Notes: generated by a model not told the origin, from the letters alone. DNA of 64,000 nt from Streptococcus parauberis NCFD 2020 (GCF_000187935.1 NZ_AEUT02000001.1:434001-498000), one strand, 5' to 3'; positions 28,847 to 42,765 are shown, numbered from the stretch's first letter. Program-made: numbers and translations.

Positions 28847-29763
28847 ATTTTTGGTGGATTTATCAGTGTGCGACTTTCTTTAGGTTTACTAAATTTTTTT
28901 CGGTATTGACTTGGGGTTAAAAGGTAATAACTTTTGAATTGGCGGTTAAAGTTTGAGAGATTATTAAAGCCCACTTCATTAGCTATTTCCAAGATTGAAT
29001 TAGTCGAATTAACTAACAGTTCACAAGCTTTGCTTAACCTAACTTGAATGACGAACTCTGTACAGGATGTGCCAGTGTGTTGCTTAAATACAGTCATAAA
29101 GTGAGTCTTGCTATAACCAATAAAGTCCGCCAAAAAGTCGATTGTTAAATTCTGGTGATAATTGTTATTGATGTAGTCAATTAATTGACGAATTTTTTCA
29201 TTTTTACGATAAGTATCATCAGTTGTTTTTCTAACAACATAGCGATGGAAGTATAGTAAATAGATAAATTCATGTAATTTAGACTTTAATAATATTTCAA
29301 AATGTCGACTCTCTACTTTAGCCAATTGAAAGATATCAAATAAAGTTTTCTTTATTTCTGTATAACCAGGCATGTTTGGCTTGATGCAATGGACAAACTT
29401 ATAGACACTGTTCTGTAAAGGTTGTAAGTAGTGTAGGCTGACTTGATCAACATTTGATAGACCAATCATATCTAAGTGAAATTGAAAAGTATCCATGATA
29501 TGTTTTTCTTTATTAATTGGATGAATCGAATGCATGCCATTTGGGCGCACTAAAATAATATCCCCTTCTTGACTATTGAAGAAATCGTAATCAATATGGT
29601 ATCGAGCTGTTCCTTCATAAATATATGAGACCTCTAGCTCAGGATGCCAATGAAAAAGAATATCCGGTCGACCATTTTTTACTCTAGTATGAAAATAGCG
29701 ATAAGGTAATAAATGTTTCTTTTGTTCATAATATTGGTTAATTGGTAATTTGGATACTAACAC
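28837..29763 (-). CDS. AraC-family transcriptional regulator with N-terminal cupin
   Basis: 308 residues. The N-terminal cupin-like sensor (about 15-150) includes FHWHPELEVSYIYEG and EGDIILVRPNGMHSIHP. The C-terminal double HTH (about 195-300) has IDFLADFIGYSKTHFMTVFKQ and ILEIANEVGFNNLSNFNRQF. The start is GTG at 29763, with AGGAAG about 10 bp upstream. Such proteins usually activate neighbouring sugar genes. It diverges from the GH1 gene at 30323 and is the nearest candidate activator for the repeated GGATARTATYA sites. Direct binding is not shown. Confidence 0.88.
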   Translation of the reverse strand: MLVSKLPINQYYEQKKHLLPYRYFHTRVKNGRPDILFHWHPELEVSYIYEGTARYHIDYDFFNSQEGDIILVRPNGMHSIHPINKEKHIMDTFQFHLDMIGLSNVDQVSLHYLQPLQNSVYKFVHCIKPNMPGYTEIKKTLFDIFQLAKVESRHFEILLKSKLHEFIYLLYFHRYVVRKTTDDTYRKNEKIRQLIDYINNNYHQNLTIDFLADFIGYSKTHFMTVFKQHTGTSCTEFVIQVRLSKACELLVNSTNSILEIANEVGFNNLSNFNRQFKSYYLLTPSQYRKKFSKPKESRTLINPPKIKK

Positions 29764-29989
29764 AGTTTGGCCACTTCCTTGTATATTCGTATAATAATAT
29801 TATAACAGTTTGTTTTTAAAATAATACAAAAAACTTATGTTTAGTCAATTTTTAATATAAAAAACAACCAATGACAAAAATTAGCATACTGATAGCTGAC
29901 TTGGACTATACCAATTTGAAAAAAATATGTGAAACTATAAAATATTTTAATAATAATATAAAAGAAATTTTTATAATTGTGAATAGTAA
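29764..29989. other. A/T-rich intergenic stretch upstream of the AraC-type gene
   Basis: This is the first part of a 559-bp gap without coding potential (29764-30322). It must contain the AraC-gene promoter on the minus strand, but I could not choose a convincing -35/-10 pair in the A/T-rich sequence. The rest of the gap holds the motif sites, a small transcript unit and the GH1 promoter described separately. Confidence 0.5.
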
Positions 29990-30051
29990 ATAGGATAGTA
30001 TCAGAAATTAAAATAATAGTGTTAGCTCTGTCGCCTGAACTTTCATATACT
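29990..30051 (+). promoter_or_regulatory. Activator-type promoter A (GGATARTATYA site plus -10)
   Basis: ATAGGATAGTATCA starts at 29990 and TATACT (-10) at 30046, exactly 56 bp later. The expected -35 position reads TAGCTC, not a -35. Predicted transcription start near 30058, feeding the structured RNA unit that ends at 30198. Confidence 0.6.
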
Positions 30052-30054
30052 TAA

Positions 30055-30198
30055 TTTATGTCATGAAAAGTTGGCTCCTTATGATGACATAAAATAAGAC
30101 TTAAAATTATTTTTATCTTACAGATAGTTTTTGGAAGATAATATAATAATTAAATCAAAATGCACTGGGCACTTAATCTCCGTCCTAGTGTTTTTTTT
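30055..30198 (+). ncRNA. Putative small RNA between the AraC-type regulator and GH1 gene
   Basis: From the predicted start of promoter A the RNA would begin in a stem TTTATGTCAT (30055-30064)/ATGACATAAA (30084-30093) and end at a terminator hairpin at 30163-30198. There is no RBS-supported ORF: the only candidate (MKSWLLMMT) has no Shine-Dalgarno sequence. A second possible -10, TATAAT at 30142-30147 with TTACAG upstream, could give a shorter RNA. The transcript is inferred from signals only. Confidence 0.45.
30163..30198 (+). terminator. Terminator of the putative small RNA
   Basis: CACTGGG (30163-30169) pairs with CCTAGTG (30184-30190) with one G-U pair, followed by eight T. No gene ends upstream of it on this strand, which is why a small transcript is suspected. 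Confidence 0.8.
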
Positions 30199-30229
30199 GT
30201 TAGAAAATAAATTATGGATGGCTTTGCTC

Positions 30230-30291
30230 ATGGGATAGTATTAGTATTTCATAGGATATGCGTGGATATATTACCAATAAACAAGTATACT
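30230..30291 (+). promoter_or_regulatory. Activator-type promoter B of the first GH1 gene
   Basis: ATGGGATAGTATTA at 30230 and TATACT (-10) at 30286, 56 bp apart. The -35 position reads TGGATA. A second TAGGAT (30252-30257) lies 21 bp after the first GGGAT, as in direct-repeat AraC-type sites. The gene starts 31 bp after the -10. Confidence 0.65.
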
Positions 30292-30313
30292 ACAAGCATT
30301 ACTAAGAAAGTAG

Positions 30314-31818
<1,505 letters not shown>

Positions 31819-31848
31819 TTTAGAATTGCTGTGCTGACCATCTCTAAT

Positions 31849-31871
31849 TTTGATATACTAGATATATCAAA
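31849..31871. promoter_or_regulatory. Palindromic operator candidate over the SGNH gene -10
   Basis: TTTGATATA (31849-31857) and TATATCAAA (31863-31871) are perfect 9-bp arms with a 5-bp spacer. The left arm contains the likely -10 TATACT (31854-31859), and the right arm abuts the AGGGGG ribosome binding site. Confidence 0.5.
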
Positions 31872-31881
31872 GGGGGATATT

Positions 31882-32496
31882 ATGCTTGAAACAGTTTCTA
31901 ATGAACTATTAGCCTACCAAGAAGACCGCTTAGACAGCTACATAGAATTAAACAAGACTATGGCTCGCGCAGGTATTGTTTTTGTTGGTGATTCAATCAT
32001 TGAATTTTTTCCATTAAAAAAATATTTAGGGCGAGATGTACCAATCATTAATAGAGGTATTGCAGGGACGGATAGTACTTGGTTACAAGAGCACTTACAT
32101 GAGCAAGTCTTGGCACTAGAGCCTGAAAAGGTCTTTATCTTAATTGGGACTAATGACATTGGTCTTGGAAAATCAAATCCAGAAATTAAAGAAAATATTT
32201 TAGATATATTAACCGAAATCCACTCTGAAAATCCCTATATTAAGGTTTGTTTGATGTCAGTTTTACCTGTATCAGAAGATATAAAATATCAAAATACGGT
32301 TAAGGTGCGAACAAATCAGGTAATTGATTCCTTAAATGCTGATTTACAAACCATACCAGGAATTGAGTTTATTGATTTAGCTACTATTCTGAAAGCTGGT
32401 GGTAGTGGTTTAGCAGATGATTTTACCAAAGATGGTCTTCATTTAAATCTTTTAGGTTATCAAAAAATTTCACAAATCTTATTAGAATATGTATAA
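31882..32496 (+). CDS. SGNH/GDSL hydrolase (probable esterase)
   Basis: 204 residues from the ATG at 31882, supported by AGGGGG; the frame is open from 31831 but without an RBS. All four SGNH blocks are visible: block I FVGDSIIEFF (Ser), block II NRGIAGTDS (Gly), block III IGTNDIGLG (Asn), block V KDGLHLNLLG (Asp/His). There is no signal peptide, so it acts in the cytoplasm. It is likely a deacetylase or esterase for imported glycosides, given its position among GH1 genes; the substrate is inferred. Confidence 0.86.
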   Translation: MLETVSNELLAYQEDRLDSYIELNKTMARAGIVFVGDSIIEFFPLKKYLGRDVPIINRGIAGTDSTWLQEHLHEQVLALEPEKVFILIGTNDIGLGKSNPEIKENILDILTEIHSENPYIKVCLMSVLPVSEDIKYQNTVKVRTNQVIDSLNADLQTIPGIEFIDLATILKAGGSGLADDFTKDGLHLNLLGYQKISQILLEYV

Positions 32497-32524
32497 TTGA
32501 AGCAAAAAAGGGAAAAGTATTTTT

Positions 32525-33376
32525 ATGACAATCAAATTAATTGCCTCAGACATGGATGGTACTTTCTTGAATGATAAGGGTACCTATAATCGTCAAAAAT
32601 TTGAAACAATTTTAAAGCAACTTGATGAACGTGATATTAAATTTGTCGTAGCTAGTGGTAATAATATGGATCGATTAAATTTGATTTTCAAGGGCTTAAC
32701 AGATCGCTTGGATTTTGTTGCCGAAAATGGTGCACATGTTATTTTTAAGGGTGAAAATTTAAAACGTCATAAAATAAATGCTAAAGATGTGACTCTTTTT
32801 TTAGATTACTATAAAGACTTTCTTGACCGGTATGCTGTAATGGTATCTTCTAAAGATAAGTCTTATATGCAAAAGAATGCAAAATTACCAACAGCTATGG
32901 CAATTGACCCTGAAGAGTTTCATCAATTTTTCTTGAAAATTAAACAAGTTGATGATTTTTCAGAAATTGATAAACATCAAGTCTTAAAGATTACTATGAT
33001 GTTACCTGAGGAAATTTGCGATGCAGTAATTGCAGATTTTAATGATAATTTTCCTGGTGACCTAACTGCTGTAACCAGTGGTTTTGGTGCGGTCGATGTG
33101 ATTCAAACTGGCATTCATAAGGCGTGGGGTCTTCAATTATTAATGGATAAATATGATATTAGTAGTGATGAGATAATGGCCTTTGGAGACGGTGGTAATG
33201 ACATTGAGATGTTGAAATTAGCTAAATATTCTTATGCAATGGAGAATGCTCCGCAATCTGTCAAAGATGCTGCCAAATTTATTGCCCCTCATCATCATGA
33301 AGAAGGAGTTTTGCAAATTCTTGAGACCTTTTTGGTGCAAGTGAGTGCAGAAGAGGATTCTGACTTTAATACATAA
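32525..33376 (+). CDS. Cof-type HAD-IIB phosphatase
   Basis: 283 residues. HAD motifs: DMDGTF (nucleophile Asp), VASGN, the Lys region and GDGGNDIEML. The Cof/YidA family dephosphorylates small phosphosugars or cofactors. It follows the SGNH gene by 28 bp and precedes a strong terminator, so the two probably form one transcript. A role in lowering sugar-phosphate stress is possible but unproven. Confidence 0.88.
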   Translation: MTIKLIASDMDGTFLNDKGTYNRQKFETILKQLDERDIKFVVASGNNMDRLNLIFKGLTDRLDFVAENGAHVIFKGENLKRHKINAKDVTLFLDYYKDFLDRYAVMVSSKDKSYMQKNAKLPTAMAIDPEEFHQFFLKIKQVDDFSEIDKHQVLKITMMLPEEICDAVIADFNDNFPGDLTAVTSGFGAVDVIQTGIHKAWGLQLLMDKYDISSDEIMAFGDGGNDIEMLKLAKYSYAMENAPQSVKDAAKFIAPHHHEEGVLQILETFLVQVSAEEDSDFNT

Positions 33377-33379
33377 AGG

Positions 33380-33407
33380 AAAAACTGAGCTCTGCTCAGT
33401 TTTTTTA
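33380..33407 (+). terminator. Terminator after the HAD phosphatase
   Basis: AAAAACTGAGC and GCTCAGTTTTTTT form a perfect stem around TCT. Confidence 0.9.
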
Positions 33408-33421
33408 TCTATCTAGAGGTA

Positions 33422-34978
<1,557 letters not shown>

Positions 34979-34986
34979 GTTAGTTG

Positions 34987-35020
34987 AAAAATTTGTTCTT
35001 TAAGAAGGAACAAATTTTTT
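34987..35020 (+). terminator. Terminator after the second GH1 gene
   Basis: AAATTTGTTC and GAACAAATTT pair perfectly around a 9-nt loop and run into T residues. Confidence 0.85.
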
Positions 35021-35045
35021 GAAGATATGAAGGGTAAGGTATTAA

Positions 35046-35660
35046 ATGACAAAAAAGCTATATTTAATGAGGCATGGTCAAACATTGTTTAATGTCCAAG
35101 ATAGAGTTCAAGGGGCATGTGACTCTCCTTTGACTGAATTAGGAATTCAACAAGCTTTGCAAGTCAAAGATTATTTTTTAAAGAATAATATCTCATTTGA
35201 CGAAGTTTATTCTTCGACTCAAGAGAGGGCGACAGATACAGCAAGATTAGTATCTGAACAAACAGTGGTCCAATTAAAAGGGTTGAAGGAGTGGAACTTT
35301 GGTTCATTCGAAGCGCAACCAGAAATGCTTTTGCCAAAATCAAATCCGGATGCTGATTCCTTTGAAGACTTATTAGTTCCTTATGGTGGTGAATCAGCAG
35401 ATACTGTTGGAAAACGCGTCAAAGAAACAATTATAGATACTTTAGTCCAGTCAACTGCAGAAAAAGTGCTTATGGTAACCCATGGTGGTGCTATGTGGGC
35501 ACTTAGTTTAGAATTAATGATTCCATTCCCTCACCGTTATAGAATTGGGAATTGTGCCATTTGTGAATTCGAGTTTGAGAATAATGAGTTAAGATTTAAA
35601 CGGATTATCCAATCAGATCAGGATTTTAAAATTTTCTATTTTGATAAAAAGGAGAATTAG
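35046..35660 (+). CDS. Histidine phosphatase family protein (first of tandem pair)
   Basis: 204 residues. N-terminal RHG motif LMRHGQTLFNVQ, the acidic-residue motif KEWNFGSFEAQ and the second catalytic His in VTHGGAMW. Members remove phosphate from sugar phosphates or related metabolites, or act as phosphoglycerate mutases; the short form here suggests a phosphatase. It is followed directly by a close paralogue. Confidence 0.88.
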   Translation: MTKKLYLMRHGQTLFNVQDRVQGACDSPLTELGIQQALQVKDYFLKNNISFDEVYSSTQERATDTARLVSEQTVVQLKGLKEWNFGSFEAQPEMLLPKSNPDADSFEDLLVPYGGESADTVGKRVKETIIDTLVQSTAEKVLMVTHGGAMWALSLELMIPFPHRYRIGNCAICEFEFENNELRFKRIIQSDQDFKIFYFDKKEN

Positions 35661-35661
35661 A

Positions 35662-36279
35662 TTGTTAAAACGATTTTATTTAATGCGTCATGGTCAAACT
35701 TTGTTTAATGTACAAGGTCGTATTCAGGGAGCATGTGATTCTCCCTTAACAGATTTAGGTGTCGAACAAGCTAAAAATGCCAAAGAACACTTTGAAGAAC
35801 TTTGTCTTAGCTTTACACACGTTTATTCTTCACCACAAGAACGAGCTTGTGACACTGCCGAAATTGCTAGTGGTCGAACAGATTTAATCCGTTTAAAAGG
35901 GTTGAAAGAATGGAATTTTGGAACATTTGAAGGTCATCAAGAATACCTCAATCCGCATTTACATAAAGAAGACGGGTCTGGCTATCGAGATTATTTTGTA
36001 GCCTATGGGGGAGAATCAAATATTCAAGTCTATGAACGAATGGATAAAACAATACGTGAGGTTTTAGACCATTCTGATGAAGCAGACATTAACTTATTGG
36101 TCAGCCATGGTGCGTCGATTACACAATTTTATCGTCACAAAACAATCCAGCCACCAACTTTAGACAAACGCATGTCAAATTGTTCCATACTCGAGTTTAC
36201 ATATGATGGAAAAGACTTCCAAGTCCAATCAGTTTATAACCCATATGACCAGGAGTATGTCTACCAAAGAAATAATTAA
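35662..36279 (+). CDS. Histidine phosphatase family protein (second of tandem pair)
   Basis: 205 residues from the TTG at 35662, which has AAGGAG 7 bp upstream; the TTG at 35641 has no such site. It shares LMRHGQTLFNVQGRIQGACDSPL-type sequence and KEWNFGTFEG with the preceding protein, so the pair arose by tandem duplication. The second catalytic His is in VSHGASI. It starts one base after the first gene's stop codon. Confidence 0.87.
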   Translation: MLKRFYLMRHGQTLFNVQGRIQGACDSPLTDLGVEQAKNAKEHFEELCLSFTHVYSSPQERACDTAEIASGRTDLIRLKGLKEWNFGTFEGHQEYLNPHLHKEDGSGYRDYFVAYGGESNIQVYERMDKTIREVLDHSDEADINLLVSHGASITQFYRHKTIQPPTLDKRMSNCSILEFTYDGKDFQVQSVYNPYDQEYVYQRNN

Positions 36280-36297
36280 AGGGAGAATTTAACATTT

Positions 36298-38693
<2,396 letters not shown>

Positions 38694-38722
38694 CAAATTG
38701 TCCTTAGTCTTTTTAAAATACT

Positions 38723-38750
38723 GGAAGTCGATTATTCGGCTTCTTTTTAA
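38723..38750 (+). terminator. Terminator after the third GH1 gene
   Basis: GAAGTCGA pairs with TCGGCTTC (one G-U) around a short loop, followed by a T tract. Confidence 0.75.
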
Positions 38751-38806
38751 TCCAATTGTCGAGTTAATATAGAGAAATAGTGTATAATGATAGGAAAGGA
38801 GTAATG

Positions 38807-39931
38807 ATGAAATTTGAAAAAAAACAGGTCTTAAATTTAGTCCTACTATTTGTAATCTGTTATGCTATAAAATCAAATTGGGAGATGGGCTCAAATGTAA
38901 TAGAAACCATTTATCGAACTAGCTTACCTTTCCTGTATGGAGCAGCCTTAGCTTATGTCGTCAATATTGTGATGAGCACCTATGAAACTGGTTTAGGTAG
39001 ACTGATAAAAGGAGAAAAATATGCTAGCTTAAAAAGGGCAATCTCAATGATTCTAGCTTACTTAACCTTCTTTACACTTTTAACTTGGATTATTTCTATT
39101 GTTATTCCAGATTTAATTGCTAGTTTATCATTGATGCTTCAATTTGACACAGCATCTATTAAAACAGTGGTTCATGACTTAAGTCACAATCAATTGATTG
39201 CAAAAGCCATTAAATATGCTGGAGGTGTTTCTGAAATAACAAAAACAATTTCAAACTACAGTCACCAATTACTACAACAATTATTATCAGTGTTTACAAA
39301 TATCTTAACTTCAGTAACAATGATTGCATCAGCAGTTATTAGTTTATTTGTCAGTTTTGTATTTTCACTTTATGTTTTGGCCAATAAAGAACAATTATGC
39401 CGTCAAGGTAATTTACTAGTGGATACATACACTGGTATTTATGCACAACGGATTCATTATTTTGTTGGCTTACTTCACAGTCGCTTTCATGGTTTCTTCG
39501 TTGGACAAAGTATTGAAGCAATAATTTTAGGCAGTTTAACTGCACTTGGTATGTTTATCTTGCAAATTCCTTTTGCGGCAACTATTGGTGTCTTAGTTGC
39601 TTTTACAGCATTAATTCCAGTTGTAGGTGCTTATATTGGGTTAGTTATTGGATTTATATTAATTATGACGCAATCTATGACTCAAGCTATTATTTTTGTT
39701 GTTTTCTTAGTCGTATTACAACAATTTGAAGGTAATCTGATTTATCCACGTGTAGTTGGTGGCTCTATCAAACTTCCAGGGATGTGGGTATTGTTAGCAA
39801 TTACAATTGGCGCATCATTAAAAGGAATTATTGGGATGGTTGTAGCTGTTCCTTTAGCAGCAACCTTCTATCAGATGATTCGGGACAATGTTGAAAAAAA
39901 ACAAGCTATTCAAAAAAAACAGGTTTCTTAA
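38807..39931 (+). CDS. AI-2E/PerM family transporter
   Basis: About 374 residues from the second ATG of an ATGATG pair, with AAAGGAG at good spacing; the frame is open from 38780. Six to eight membrane helices with the family pattern: paired N-terminal helices, a long extracellular stretch and the C-terminal FEGNLIYPRVVG. The family includes AI-2 exporters and Na+(Li+)/H+ antiporters; the substrate is unknown here. Confidence 0.85.
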   Translation: MKFEKKQVLNLVLLFVICYAIKSNWEMGSNVIETIYRTSLPFLYGAALAYVVNIVMSTYETGLGRLIKGEKYASLKRAISMILAYLTFFTLLTWIISIVIPDLIASLSLMLQFDTASIKTVVHDLSHNQLIAKAIKYAGGVSEITKTISNYSHQLLQQLLSVFTNILTSVTMIASAVISLFVSFVFSLYVLANKEQLCRQGNLLVDTYTGIYAQRIHYFVGLLHSRFHGFFVGQSIEAIILGSLTALGMFILQIPFAATIGVLVAFTALIPVVGAYIGLVIGFILIMTQSMTQAIIFVVFLVVLQQFEGNLIYPRVVGGSIKLPGMWVLLAITIGASLKGIIGMVVAVPLAATFYQMIRDNVEKKQAIQKKQVS

Positions 39932-39949
39932 GGAAATCTGTTTTTTTTT
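39912..39949 (+). terminator. Terminator overlapping the end of the AI-2E-type gene
   Basis: AAAACAGGTTTC and GGAAATCTGTTTT pair around TTAA, then nine T. The 5' arm lies within the last codons. Confidence 0.85.
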
Positions 39950-39977
39950 CGAATAATTTGATAGAAGGAGAAAATAT

Positions 39978-40658
39978 ATGTACAACATTAAAATTGAACA
40001 AGAATCACTAATGCCAAGAGAAAGACTTGTCAGCCTAGGGGCTGAAATGCTAAGTAATCAGGAATTATTAGCTATTCTATTGCGAACTGGGAATAAAGAA
40101 AAACCAGTAATGGAATTATCTGCCCATATCCTTTCTGGATTAGATAAACTATCTGACTTTAAAAAGTTATCTTTGCAAGAACTACAACAGTTGGCAGGAA
40201 TTGGAAAGGTCAAATCAATTGAGATAAAAGCGATGATCGAATTAGCTAATCGGATTCAAGCAAGTGAAGAAAAGATTGAAGGACAACTTTTGTCATCCCA
40301 TCAAGTTGCTCAACGGATGATTAGACTGCTTGGAGAGAAAAAACAAGAGCACTTAATGACTATTTATTTAGATACCCAAAATCGGATAATTGAGGAAAAA
40401 ACCATCTTTATTGGGAGTGTGAAACGCTCAATAGCAGAACCTCGAGAAATCTTACATTATGCCTGTAAAAATATGGCAACTAGTTTAATTGTTGTCCATA
40501 ATCATCCTTCTGGATTAACGAACCCAAGTGAAAATGATTTTCATTTCACTGAAAAAATAAAACAATCATGCGACCAAATTGGAATAACCTGTTTGGATCA
40601 CATCATCGTTGGAAAGAAAACATATTATAGTTTCAGAGAAAATACACAAATTTTTTAA
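39978..40658 (+). CDS. radC: RadC-family JAB/MPN-domain protein
   Basis: 226 residues: an N-terminal helix-hairpin-helix region ([14 protein letters not shown]) and a C-terminal JAMM metalloprotease-like domain with HNHPSG. The long-used name comes from a mis-assigned repair phenotype; the biochemical role is unknown. AAGGAG precedes the ATG. Confidence 0.93.
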   Translation: MYNIKIEQESLMPRERLVSLGAEMLSNQELLAILLRTGNKEKPVMELSAHILSGLDKLSDFKKLSLQELQQLAGIGKVKSIEIKAMIELANRIQASEEKIEGQLLSSHQVAQRMIRLLGEKKQEHLMTIYLDTQNRIIEEKTIFIGSVKRSIAEPREILHYACKNMATSLIVVHNHPSGLTNPSENDFHFTEKIKQSCDQIGITCLDHIIVGKKTYYSFRENTQIF

Positions 40659-40680
40659 TAAGTATTAATAAGTATTAATA
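40657..40680. repeat. Short 10-bp tandem repeat at the radC/pseudogene junction
   Basis: TAATAAGTAT occurs twice in tandem and is followed by TAATA, right after the radC stop and over the 3' end of the broken peptidase C26 gene. It may reflect replication slippage. Confidence 0.7.
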
Positions 40681-41361
40681 AAATAACTAAATAACTGAAC
40701 ATCAGTATCTGATTTTTGTTGAAGTAGCTCAGGATGCCATTGAACACCAATGAAATTAAGTTTTGGATTGCTTGAAATAACAGCCTCTACAGTATTATGT
40801 CTCGGGTCTGATAGCAATGATCTCCAGACCTCTACCAAGTTCTTTAATACTTTGGTGATGAAATGAATTAATCAAAGCTTTTTCACAATAAATATCCTGT
40901 AAAAAAGAGTGCTTTTTAGTTACCATTTCGTGGTATTGAGAATCGGATGGTCCATTTTGCCAATGATTTAGTATATTTTGATTAAGTGTGCCACCAAGGA
41001 TAACATTCATTAATTGCATGCCACGACAGATTCCAAAAATTGGTTTACCTTGCTTCAAAGCTTCTTTGATTAAGGCAATTTCATAGATATCTCTTTCATA
41101 TAAGAAATCATCATTGAAGGCATTTTTTTCTTCTTTGTAAAAAGAAGGATCTACATTTTGACCACCTATTAAGATAATTTTGTCTATAAGGGAGACATAG
41201 CGTTGAGCAAATTCCTCATCACCAATAGGGAGAAGTAGTGGAATGGCGTCTGATTTAATTACTGCATCAAAAAAACCTGCATAGGCATAGGTCCAAGGCA
41301 GGTCATCTAAAGCAGTATTTAGTCGTTGATTGGCAGAAATGCCAATAATTGGCTTAGTCTT
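40665..41361 (-). pseudogene. Broken gamma-glutamyl-hydrolase-like (peptidase C26/PuuD-type) gene
   Basis: Translating the minus strand from 41361 gives a glutamine-amidotransferase-like protein: KTKPIIGISANQRLN at the start, then IILIGGQNVDPSFY, then GICRGMQLMNVILGG with the catalytic Cys. Two lesions are visible. The expected start codon position (5 nt after GGAG) reads AAG, and no other start codon fits. A stop at 40795-40797 follows AIRPE; in the shifted frame the C-terminus continues with HNTVEAV and VQWHPELL (catalytic His/Glu) to a stop at 40665. An internal ATG at 41058 leaves an 87-residue open remnant. Frame loss lies near 40797-40803. Confidence 0.82.
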
Positions 41362-41369
41362 ACTTACTC

Positions 41370-42014
41370 CTATAATGTATCGTTTTGATTCATAAAGTAA
41401 AGTAAAGTTTGTAATTCACTAGTTAGGTCCACATACTGTACAATAATTCCTTTAGGAACATTTAAGTGAACTGGAGAGAAGCAAAGAATACCTCTTATTC
41501 CTGAAGCAATAAGTTGGTCCGCAACCTCTTGTGCATGATCACTTTGAACAGTTAGGATTGCAGTTTCAATCTCTGTGTTTTTAAGCTGCTCTTTAATTGA
41601 TGAAATACCATAAATAGGAATACCATCTGAAGTTGATGTTCCAACAATTGGATTATCATCAGTATCAAAGCCCATGGCAATTTGCATTTTATTGCGATCA
41701 TGGAAACGGTAGTGTAGTAAAGCCCGACCGATATTACCTACCCCTACAATGATGACATTTGTCGTTGAGTGGTCATTAAGTAGGTCGGCGAAGAAGTTCA
41801 TTAATTTTGTAACATCATAGCCAAATCCACGACGGCCTAATTCACCAAAATATGAGAAATCACGACGAACAGTTGCTGAGTCGATACCCATAGCATCTGC
41901 AATTTGTTTTGAACTCGCCTTTTCAACTAGATCAGCATGAAATCTTTTAAATATTCGGTAGTAGAGGGATAAGCGTTTTGCAGTCGCTTTTGGAATAGAT
42001 TTGTCGATAACCAC
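41370..42014 (-). CDS. rex: Redox-sensing transcriptional repressor Rex
   Basis: 214 residues from the GTG at 42014 (AAAGGAG upstream); the frame extends further to 42089, but that part has no Rex homology. An N-terminal winged helix ([24 protein letters not shown]) and a C-terminal Rossmann NAD(H) domain ([10 protein letters not shown]). Rex represses fermentative and respiratory genes until NADH rises. It ends 8 bp before the broken peptidase gene, with which it probably shared a transcript. Confidence 0.95.
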   Translation of the reverse strand: MVIDKSIPKATAKRLSLYYRIFKRFHADLVEKASSKQIADAMGIDSATVRRDFSYFGELGRRGFGYDVTKLMNFFADLLNDHSTTNVIIVGVGNIGRALLHYRFHDRNKMQIAMGFDTDDNPIVGTSTSDGIPIYGISSIKEQLKNTEIETAILTVQSDHAQEVADQLIASGIRGILCFSPVHLNVPKGIIVQYVDLTSELQTLLYFMNQNDTL

Positions 42015-42140
42015 GGTAGTAGCTCCTTTAATATAATAGACTGATATAATTCTGTTACTATTGTAACAAATACTTTGTGAAAATTGCAACGTTAAAATTT
42101 GAAATACAGTAAAAATTAAAAAATTTTATAAAATATGTAT

Positions 42141-42177
42141 AAAAAAACCAATTTTGACATGTTAAATCAAAATTGGT
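42141..42177 (-). terminator. Terminator of the prs-nifS-DUF1831-DUF4649 transcript
   Basis: On the minus strand ACCAATTTTGA and TCAAAATTGGT pair perfectly and are followed by seven T. Confidence 0.9.
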
Positions 42178-42184
42178 GAAACTA

Positions 42185-42397
42185 TTATTTTTCATTTCGT
42201 TTAAGCAGATAAAAATAAAGGTCTCCATAAGTTCCCTGATAATTTAATTCTTGTCCGTCTACAGTTACAGAAATAACTGGATGGTAATCAGGGGTTGAAA
42301 TATCACAAGAGACTTGAGCCCGTTCAAATTCCTTAAAATCTGAAAATAAAACTGTTTTTTCTTGTTTACTTTCATTAAAAAAACTGACTTTAATCAT
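42185..42397 (-). CDS. DUF4649-type small protein
   Basis: 70 residues (MIKVSFFNES, ending YLLKRNEK), no signal peptide or membrane segment. It resembles the streptococcal DUF4649 family as I recall it; no function is known. It is the last gene of the cysteine desulfurase transcript, 20 bp after the DUF1831 gene, with a clear GGAG. Confidence 0.72.
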   Translation of the reverse strand: MIKVSFFNESKQEKTVLFSDFKEFERAQVSCDISTPDYHPVISVTVDGQELNYQGTYGDLYFYLLKRNEK

Positions 42398-42417
42398 TAA
42401 TTTCTCCTTATAGAATC

Positions 42418-42765
42418 TTAATTTTCTTGTTTGATAAAAATATCTCGTTCTACCAAACTATCCATTAAAAAGTAAAATTTATCTTGAATAATTTTGTTAT
42501 CTTCTGACTTAAAGATGTTGACCAAACGAAGAGCAGATTTGTCTGTGATAGTTAATTTAAAAGAGCTTAAATCTTTATTGATTGTGATTTTTAAAGGAAA
42601 ACCTTCACCGGAATTTGGAACTTCCTCTAACAGTCGAGTTAATTCATAGTGGCCAATTTTAGTTTCACTAAAAGTTGTATCACGCAATGTATATTTCTTT
42701 ACTTTTGGACTGATGATATAAGTATATTTGCAATCCTTTAAGGCAATTTCTTTTTCAAAAGCCAT
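42418..42765 (-). CDS. DUF1831 family protein
   Basis: 115 residues, soluble (MAFEKEIALKDCKYTYIISP). DUF1831 proteins are regularly encoded beside a nifS-like cysteine desulfurase in Lactobacillales, as here (1-bp gap), which suggests a partner role in sulfur transfer; the role is not established. Confidence 0.78.
   Translation of the reverse strand: MAFEKEIALKDCKYTYIISPKVKKYTLRDTTFSETKIGHYELTRLLEEVPNSGEGFPLKITINKDLSSFKLTITDKSALRLVNIFKSEDNKIIQDKFYFLMDSLVERDIFIKQEN

Noticed and set aside
40795..41058. A stand-alone 87-residue minus-strand protein (MKQGKPIFGICRG...)
   Set aside because: It is the middle of a peptidase C26 gene; homology continues upstream to 41361 and, in another frame, downstream to 40665. 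Reported as a pseudogene instead.
42066..42090. A Rex operator upstream of rex (TTTGTGAAAATTGCAAC)
   Set aside because: Only one half-site resembles the Rex consensus and the spacing is about 3 bp short; not enough support for autoregulation.
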